Assembly (NCBI GenBank): GCA_903831635.1
Contig: CAIKYN010000247.1
Coordinates: 1 to 11,757, forward strand
Source: an uncultured Spartobacteria bacterium
GTDB taxonomy: Bacteria > Verrucomicrobiota > Verrucomicrobiia > Chthoniobacterales > UBA6821
Length of the DNA: 11,757 bases
Direction of reading: 5' to 3'
Shown one piece after another: positions 7,436-11,757 of this stretch. The position numbers and the translations under genes are program-made. Position 1 is the stretch's first letter. Every line of letters starts with the position of its first letter. Below the pieces are notes generated by a model. That model had not been told where the DNA came from. It worked only from the letters and a program-made list of their open reading frames with translations, and searched no databases.

Positions 7436-8290
7436 GTGACTAGGAGAGTATCCGATTCGGGATTCCTGGCATGGCGCTGGGATGGACGCTCTCTTGTTTC
7501 TCACGTATCGGGCTTGCCGCTGAACGACCGCGGATTTCGCTATGGTCAGCATTTCTTTGAAAGTATTGCGGTCCGAAATGGGAAGGCACTCCTCGCTCTT
7601 GAGCATCTTGCGCTCCTCGAGGAGGCCGCAAGGCGTAACGGCTTTCCGTTTTCCCGAGCCCTTTCTGCTGCTTTGAAGCGCTTTGTTGCAAGCGCCTCAC
7701 TTGCCGATGGCATGCTACGAATCTATCTAACAGCCGGTGAGGGGGCTCCGGGGGCTCCGATTCGTCATGCGGGATGCTACCTGACCTGGGAACCATCCCA
7801 TTTTCCGACGGCAACGGAACTCGCACAGGGATTTCGCCTCACGGTTTTGCAGAGACCCTTCCTTGGCGACCACTGGGGTGAGAAATCTGGTAATTATGCC
7901 GAGCATCTCAAGGCGATTGCTAAAGCCCGTACCAATGGAGCCGACGAGGGAATCGTGCTCGATGCAAAGGGGTATGCCATCTCCTGTGCCATGGGCAACC
8001 TGCTCGTCTGGAGACGAACAAGGAAAGGAATAGTCCTCTGTACGCCTCCCCTAGCACGAGGTGCCCGCTCCGGAGCCCTGCTTGGTTGGGTGAAGAGGAA
8101 CCATCTGGTGCTGGAACGCGACCTGCGTCCTGCTGATCTCAGGAAAGCTGTTGCCCTAGCGGTCACGAATTCCCGTCTCGGCATCATGCCTGTTTCCTCG
8201 CTGGATGGAGTCATCCTTCAAGATCCCTCTCTCTCGCTGGCGCTCTCGCACACCTATTTGGAAAATCATGGGCTACTCCGGCGCTCATAA
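7436..8290 (+). CDS. Class IV PLP-dependent enzyme, aminodeoxychorismate lyase (PabC)-like, with altered PLP site
   Basis: Fold-type IV PLP enzyme of 284 residues from GTG 7436. The family covers aminodeoxychorismate lyase (p-aminobenzoate for folate), D-amino acid and branched-chain transaminases. Visible motifs are LNDRGFRYGQHFFESI near the N-terminus, the catalytic Lys150 in EKSGNYAEHLKA (codon 7883-7885), NGADEGIVLD, TPPLARGARSG and, near the end, VTNSRLGIMPV, which is closest to PabC. Two normally conserved residues differ: the Glu after the DEGIVLD block, which pairs with the PLP ring nitrogen, is Ser183 (codon 7982-7984, in GYAISCAMGN), and the Arg of the later GxxR turn is Leu. The protein may be a PabC variant, a transaminase with other chemistry, or a weak or inactive relative. 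No pabA, pabB or other folate gene is in view. It starts 10 nt after the regulator and overlaps mfd by 23 nt. Starts at 7391 or 7400 would add up to 15 residues with no family resemblance. Confidence 0.85.
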   Translation: MTRRVSDSGFLAWRWDGRSLVSHVSGLPLNDRGFRYGQHFFESIAVRNGKALLALEHLALLEEAARRNGFPFSRALSAALKRFVASASLADGMLRIYLTAGEGAPGAPIRHAGCYLTWEPSHFPTATELAQGFRLTVLQRPFLGDHWGEKSGNYAEHLKAIAKARTNGADEGIVLDAKGYAISCAMGNLLVWRRTRKGIVLCTPPLARGARSGALLGWVKRNHLVLERDLRPADLRKAVALAVTNSRLGIMPVSSLDGVILQDPSLSLALSHTYLENHGLLRRS

Positions 8291-11200
8291 CGATCTACTG
8301 GATGCGGTTGGCGCCCATCCGCGGCTAGGTAAGCTCTTAGCCGGGGTCAGTCCCCGCAACGACTCGGGTGGATTCCTGGAGATCCGTGATGCCTCTGAAC
8401 AGGCATGGCCATTTCTTGCAGCTGTCACGGCGCGCCAGATGCCCGCAGGATCACGCATCTGGTTTGTCTGCCGTGATGTTCGCTCCCAGGAAGAGTTTGC
8501 CTCGGAGCTTGCGGTCTGGATCGATCAGGCAACCCTCTTCCCTGACTTGGAGATTCCAGCTGCGGGTCTCGGCCTCCCGGATCCCGAAACAGCATCGGAA
8601 AGAATCTCCCTTCTTGGGCGGATTGCCGGTGGTGATATTTTGGCCCCGGTGATTACCGCTTCTCAATGGGAAGAGCTTGTCCCTTCGGTGGCTGACCTTA
8701 CCGGTAATCTTCTCTCACTTCCCAAGGGATGGAAGGGATCTCCGGGCAAGGTGATTGTCTCCATGGAGGATTCGGGCTACGAGAGGGTCTCCCAGGTCAC
8801 GCGGCGTGGTGAATTCGCCCTGAGGGGCGGTATTCTGGATCTTTTTTCATGGCAACAGTCGATACCCTGCCGTCTCGAGTTCGATGAGGAGGGGATCGTC
8901 TCGATCCGGGAGTTTGATCTCGATACACAGACCTCTGTGGGTGAGGTTGATGAATGTGTGCTCCAGATGGGAGATACGGATCGTCCAAGTGTCCGATTGG
9001 CTGATTATTGGAAACCAGAAGATCTGGTCGTGGAGATCGGACTGGAGGAGGAAGCGGGCAGTAAAGACAAGCGCTCGAGCGGAAAAGCCGGGGAGCAGCC
9101 GTTCACGCCTCACGGCAAGCGATTGGCTATTTCGTCCGCCCCGACGATAGAGTCTGCTGAACCTCCGAAAAAACACGAGATCACGGCCTTTGATCCGATT
9201 CCTTTTGCATCCTTTGGTGCTGGTGATTTTGTGATTGATGAGGCCCGCAGGCAGGAATTTTTCCGCCAGCTGGATTCGTGGAGGAGAGAGGGGTGGCGCA
9301 TCCTGCTTTTGAGCGCCACGGAGGGCGAGTCTGAGCGCTTCCGGGAGCTTGCCTCGGCGCTTCCGGAATTCTCCTCGGGGGAGAATCTCCCGGAAATGCG
9401 TCTCGGCTCCATTTCACGAGGCTTCTGCTTTCCTGCTGGAAAGTTGGCTGTTCTCTCGGATGCCGAGCTCTTCGGGAGATCGGCCAGTCAGAGGCTTCGG
9501 CGCCTTCACTTACGCCGGGAGAAGCAGCGTGCCTCACGTTCCGCCATCGATTTCACGGAGTTTGCCGAGGGGGAGCTTGTCGTGCACACGGAGCACGGTA
9601 TTGGGCGCTACCTTGGATTACAGCGTCTCCCTGCGGCAGACGGCACGGAAGGGGAGGTCCTGGCACTCGAGTTCGCAAATGACTCGCGTCTCTTTGTCCC
9701 GATCGACCAGGCCTGGCAGGTCTCGCGCTATGTTGGCGTCGGGAAACATGCTCCTGACCTCTCGTCACTCGGCGATGACAAGTGGTCGAAAGCGAGGAAG
9801 GCCGCGGAAAAATCGGTGTTCCTCTATGCGGGGCGTCTGCTGAAACTCCAAGCCGAACGGGAAACGGGACAAGGTCATGCCTTTGGTCCAGATACCCCCT
9901 GGCAACGTGAGTTGGAGATGAGCTTTCCTTACCGCGAAACCGCGGACCAACTCCGTGCCATTTCCGAGATCAAGCAGGACATGGAATCCCGGCGACCGAT
10001 GGATCGTCTTCTCTGCGGGGATGTTGGATTCGGGAAGACCGAGGTTGCACTGCGCGCAGCCTTCAAGGCATTGATGGGAGGTAAGCAGGTCGTTTTCCTT
10101 GCCCCGACAACGGTCTTGGCGCAGCAACACGTTCGGACTCTTCGTGAACGAATGAGCGAATATCCGGTGAAGATCGAGCTGCTGAGTCGCTACCGCACGG
10201 CGGCCGAGCAGCGCGAGGTGGTCAAGGGACTGGCGGATGGTTCGGTCGATCTGGTCGTGGGAACGCACCGTCTTCTCTCCCCGGATGTCATCTTCAAGGA
10301 TATCGGCATGGTGATCGTCGACGAGGAGCAGCGGTTCGGAGTGAAGCATAAGGAGGCTCTGAAAGAGCGCTTCCGTCTAATCGATGTGCTCACACTCTCG
10401 GCAACCCCGATCCCCAGAACCCTTTACCTTTCGCTGATGGGTGCCCGCGATATGTCGGTGATCGAGACGCCGCCTCCTGATCGTCAACCGGTGGAGACGG
10501 TGATTTGTGCCTACGATGAGCGTGTGATCAGGGATGCGATCCAGCGCGAACGCGCCCGGGGTGGCCAGGTTTATCTTCTGCACAACCGGATCGGAACGAT
10601 CGAGAAGGTCGCCTCTCGGATCAGTGAACTCTGTTCCGGAGCCCGTGTGATTGTTGGTCACGGGCAGATGGAGGAGGGGGAACTGGAGGGAGTGATGAAG
10701 AGTTTTGTGGAGGGTGAGGCCGATGTCTTGGTCTCCACGACCATCATCGAGAGCGGTCTTGATATCCCGAATGCCAACACAATCATCATCGACCGAGCCG
10801 ATCGCTTCGGGCTCGCCGATCTCTACCAACTCCGAGGGAGAGTCGGACGCGGTCGCCAGAAGGCCTACGCCTATCTCATGCTTCCGCGCGACATGATGAT
10901 GGTGGGAGAGGCACGTCGCCGCGTGCAGGCGATTCGTCAATACTCCCAGCTCGGTGCCGGTTTCAGGATCGCGATGCGTGATCTGGAGATCCGTGGTGCT
11001 GGAAATCTACTCGGGACCGCCCAGAGCGGTCAGATCGCGGCCGTTGGTTTCGATCTCTATTGCCGGATGCTTCGTCAGGCTGTTGCCCGAATGAAAGGGG
11101 AGTCTGCGGGATCCGGTGAACTTGACCCCGGCAACCAGTCGGTCTTGAGGCTCGATTTTGTGGCGATGACTCCCGAGGAACTCGCCCGTGTAACTCCCAA

Positions 11201-11582
11201 ACCTGAGAGTGGGCCAAAAATCAGTCGCTGCGGGGCTTTCATCCCCTCCACTTACCTTCCCGAGGCCAGGCTTAGGATTGAGGCGCACCGATCCCTTGCC
11301 TCGGCTCCGGACGTTGCGGCACTTGAGTTGATCGCAAGGGCTTGGCGCGATCGATTCGGTCCTCTGCCACAGGAGATCAGTCATCTTTTTGTCACCGAAC
11401 GAATCCGTCGTGCTGCCGCTTCGAAGGGAATTACCAAAGTGGAGACACGGGGGGAGCGACTGATGCTGACCCGCCGTGGTGACTACCTTCTTATTGGACA
11501 TCGGTTTCCACGCTTGACGGCCTCCAAGCCGGCTTCCAAGCTTTCTGAGATTTTGCGCTTTCTGGAGGCGTTGAAGGTTTAG
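8268..11582 (+). CDS. mfd: Transcription-repair coupling factor
   Basis: Mfd is a DNA translocase that pushes stalled RNA polymerase off DNA lesions and recruits UvrA for repair. The 1,104 residues fit the family (E. coli 1,148). In order: a UvrB-like N-terminal region with QVTRRGEFALRGGILDLFS (about 176-194); a charged, probably flexible segment (about 260-305); the RNA polymerase-interacting domain from GELVVHTEHGIGRYLGL (435-451); the motor domains with Walker A GDVGFGKT (584-591), DEEQ (685-688), SATPIPR (711-717), TTIIESGLDIPNANTIIIDR (824-843) and RGRVGRG (856-862); the translocation motif LEIRGAGNLLG (906-916); and a C-terminal TRCF domain ending near the stop. All motor motifs look intact. 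I chose ATG 8268 (23-nt overlap with the upstream gene); an in-frame ATG at 8205 would add 21 residues and overlap by 86 nt. Neither has a good Shine-Dalgarno, so the start is uncertain. Confidence 0.97.
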   Translation: MGYSGAHNDLLDAVGAHPRLGKLLAGVSPRNDSGGFLEIRDASEQAWPFLAAVTARQMPAGSRIWFVCRDVRSQEEFASELAVWIDQATLFPDLEIPAAGLGLPDPETASERISLLGRIAGGDILAPVITASQWEELVPSVADLTGNLLSLPKGWKGSPGKVIVSMEDSGYERVSQVTRRGEFALRGGILDLFSWQQSIPCRLEFDEEGIVSIREFDLDTQTSVGEVDECVLQMGDTDRPSVRLADYWKPEDLVVEIGLEEEAGSKDKRSSGKAGEQPFTPHGKRLAISSAPTIESAEPPKKHEITAFDPIPFASFGAGDFVIDEARRQEFFRQLDSWRREGWRILLLSATEGESERFRELASALPEFSSGENLPEMRLGSISRGFCFPAGKLAVLSDAELFGRSASQRLRRLHLRREKQRASRSAIDFTEFAEGELVVHTEHGIGRYLGLQRLPAADGTEGEVLALEFANDSRLFVPIDQAWQVSRYVGVGKHAPDLSSLGDDKWSKARKAAEKSVFLYAGRLLKLQAERETGQGHAFGPDTPWQRELEMSFPYRETADQLRAISEIKQDMESRRPMDRLLCGDVGFGKTEVALRAAFKALMGGKQVVFLAPTTVLAQQHVRTLRERMSEYPVKIELLSRYRTAAEQREVVKGLADGSVDLVVGTHRLLSPDVIFKDIGMVIVDEEQRFGVKHKEALKERFRLIDVLTLSATPIPRTLYLSLMGARDMSVIETPPPDRQPVETVICAYDERVIRDAIQRERARGGQVYLLHNRIGTIEKVASRISELCSGARVIVGHGQMEEGELEGVMKSFVEGEADVLVSTTIIESGLDIPNANTIIIDRADRFGLADLYQLRGRVGRGRQKAYAYLMLPRDMMMVGEARRRVQAIRQYSQLGAGFRIAMRDLEIRGAGNLLGTAQSGQIAAVGFDLYCRMLRQAVARMKGESAGSGELDPGNQSVLRLDFVAMTPEELARVTPKPESGPKISRCGAFIPSTYLPEARLRIEAHRSLASAPDVAALELIARAWRDRFGPLPQEISHLFVTERIRRAAASKGITKVETRGERLMLTRRGDYLLIGHRFPRLTASKPASKLSEILRFLEALKV

Positions 11583-11622
11583 AAACGATACTGTTCCTCT
11601 GTTCCTTCGGCGTCTTTTCATT

Positions 11623-11757
11623 ATGATCTCCATCAGATTTTCACCATTTTTTCTCTCTGTAGTCGCTCTGACCGCTCTTGGCGGAATGGCGACTCTCCCT
11701 GCCGCCGAGGAGGTGATCAACGGAATCGCCGCCATCGTGAACGGCGATGTCGTCACG
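11623..11757 (+). CDS. SurA-like periplasmic chaperone / peptidyl-prolyl isomerase, 3' end cut off by window
   Basis: Only the first 45 codons are visible. They give an N-terminal signal peptide (MISIR, then a hydrophobic stretch from Phe6 to about Leu19, and a likely cleavage near Ala27-Ala28 in LPAAEE). The start of the mature part, EEVINGIAAIVNGDVVT, resembles the first strand of SurA and related PpiC-type isomerases, which help outer-membrane proteins fold in the periplasm. The call rests on this short motif and the signal peptide; the isomerase domains lie outside the window. The gene starts 40 nt after mfd with no Shine-Dalgarno; the leader is pyrimidine-rich. The next ATG at 11686 would remove most of the signal peptide, so 11623 is preferred. 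Confidence 0.75.
   Translation, partial: MISIRFSPFFLSVVALTALGGMATLPAAEEVINGIAAIVNGDVVT

Noticed and set aside
8205..8267. Upstream in-frame ATG for mfd at 8205
   Set aside because: It would overlap the PabC-like gene by 86 nt, add 21 residues without family resemblance, and has no Shine-Dalgarno. Start 8268 is simpler, though not proven.
11007..11756. A minus-strand frame running from the right edge across the mfd-surA junction
   Set aside because: It lies antisense to the conserved C-terminal part of mfd and to the surA-like signal peptide; the composition is that of a shadow frame.

Overview
The window holds eight genes or gene fragments on a GC-rich chromosome, packed with almost no intergenic space. 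No mobile element, CRISPR array, tRNA or rRNA was seen. The look of the proteins (a GH43 beta-xylosidase-type enzyme, a PurA that ends in SVGPGR, an Mfd and SurA neighbourhood, and an EVE protein) suggests a Gram-negative, polysaccharide-using bacterium, possibly from the Verrucomicrobiota. That placement is an impression from protein character and was not tested by a search. A SurA-type export chaperone and a GspE/PilB-type ATPase both point to a cell with an outer membrane.

Layout. The left edge (2-1474, +) is the 3' part of a GH43 glycoside hydrolase with a C-terminal beta-sandwich domain. After a 57-nt gap comes a GspE/PilB-type secretion or pilus ATPase (1532-3319, +). A small EVE-domain protein (3333-3746, -) converges on it with only 13 nt between the stop codons. 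The 154-nt region 3747-3900 separates the divergent EVE and purA genes and holds a terminator-like hairpin just before the purA start codon.

From 3901 to the right edge all genes run on + with very short spacing: purA, uppS, an NtrC-type sigma-54 activator, a class IV PLP enzyme resembling PabC, mfd, and the start of a surA-like gene. The gaps are 31 nt, 5 nt, 10 nt, a 23-nt overlap, and 40 nt. This looks like one long housekeeping transcription unit joining purine synthesis, cell-wall lipid carrier synthesis, a regulator, possibly folate synthesis, transcription-coupled repair and outer-membrane protein folding. The genes share no obvious pathway, so the link is likely co-expression.

The most notable points are two enzyme-like proteins with substituted key residues. 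The NtrC-type regulator has Glu where the receiver normally has its phosphorylated Asp, and has lost one of the paired acidic residues, yet its ATPase and DNA-binding parts look intact. The PabC-like protein keeps its catalytic Lys but has Ser where the family has the Glu that contacts the PLP ring nitrogen. The purA leader may also be a conditional terminator. I do not see a clearly new multi-gene system here; most of the window is ordinary core genome.
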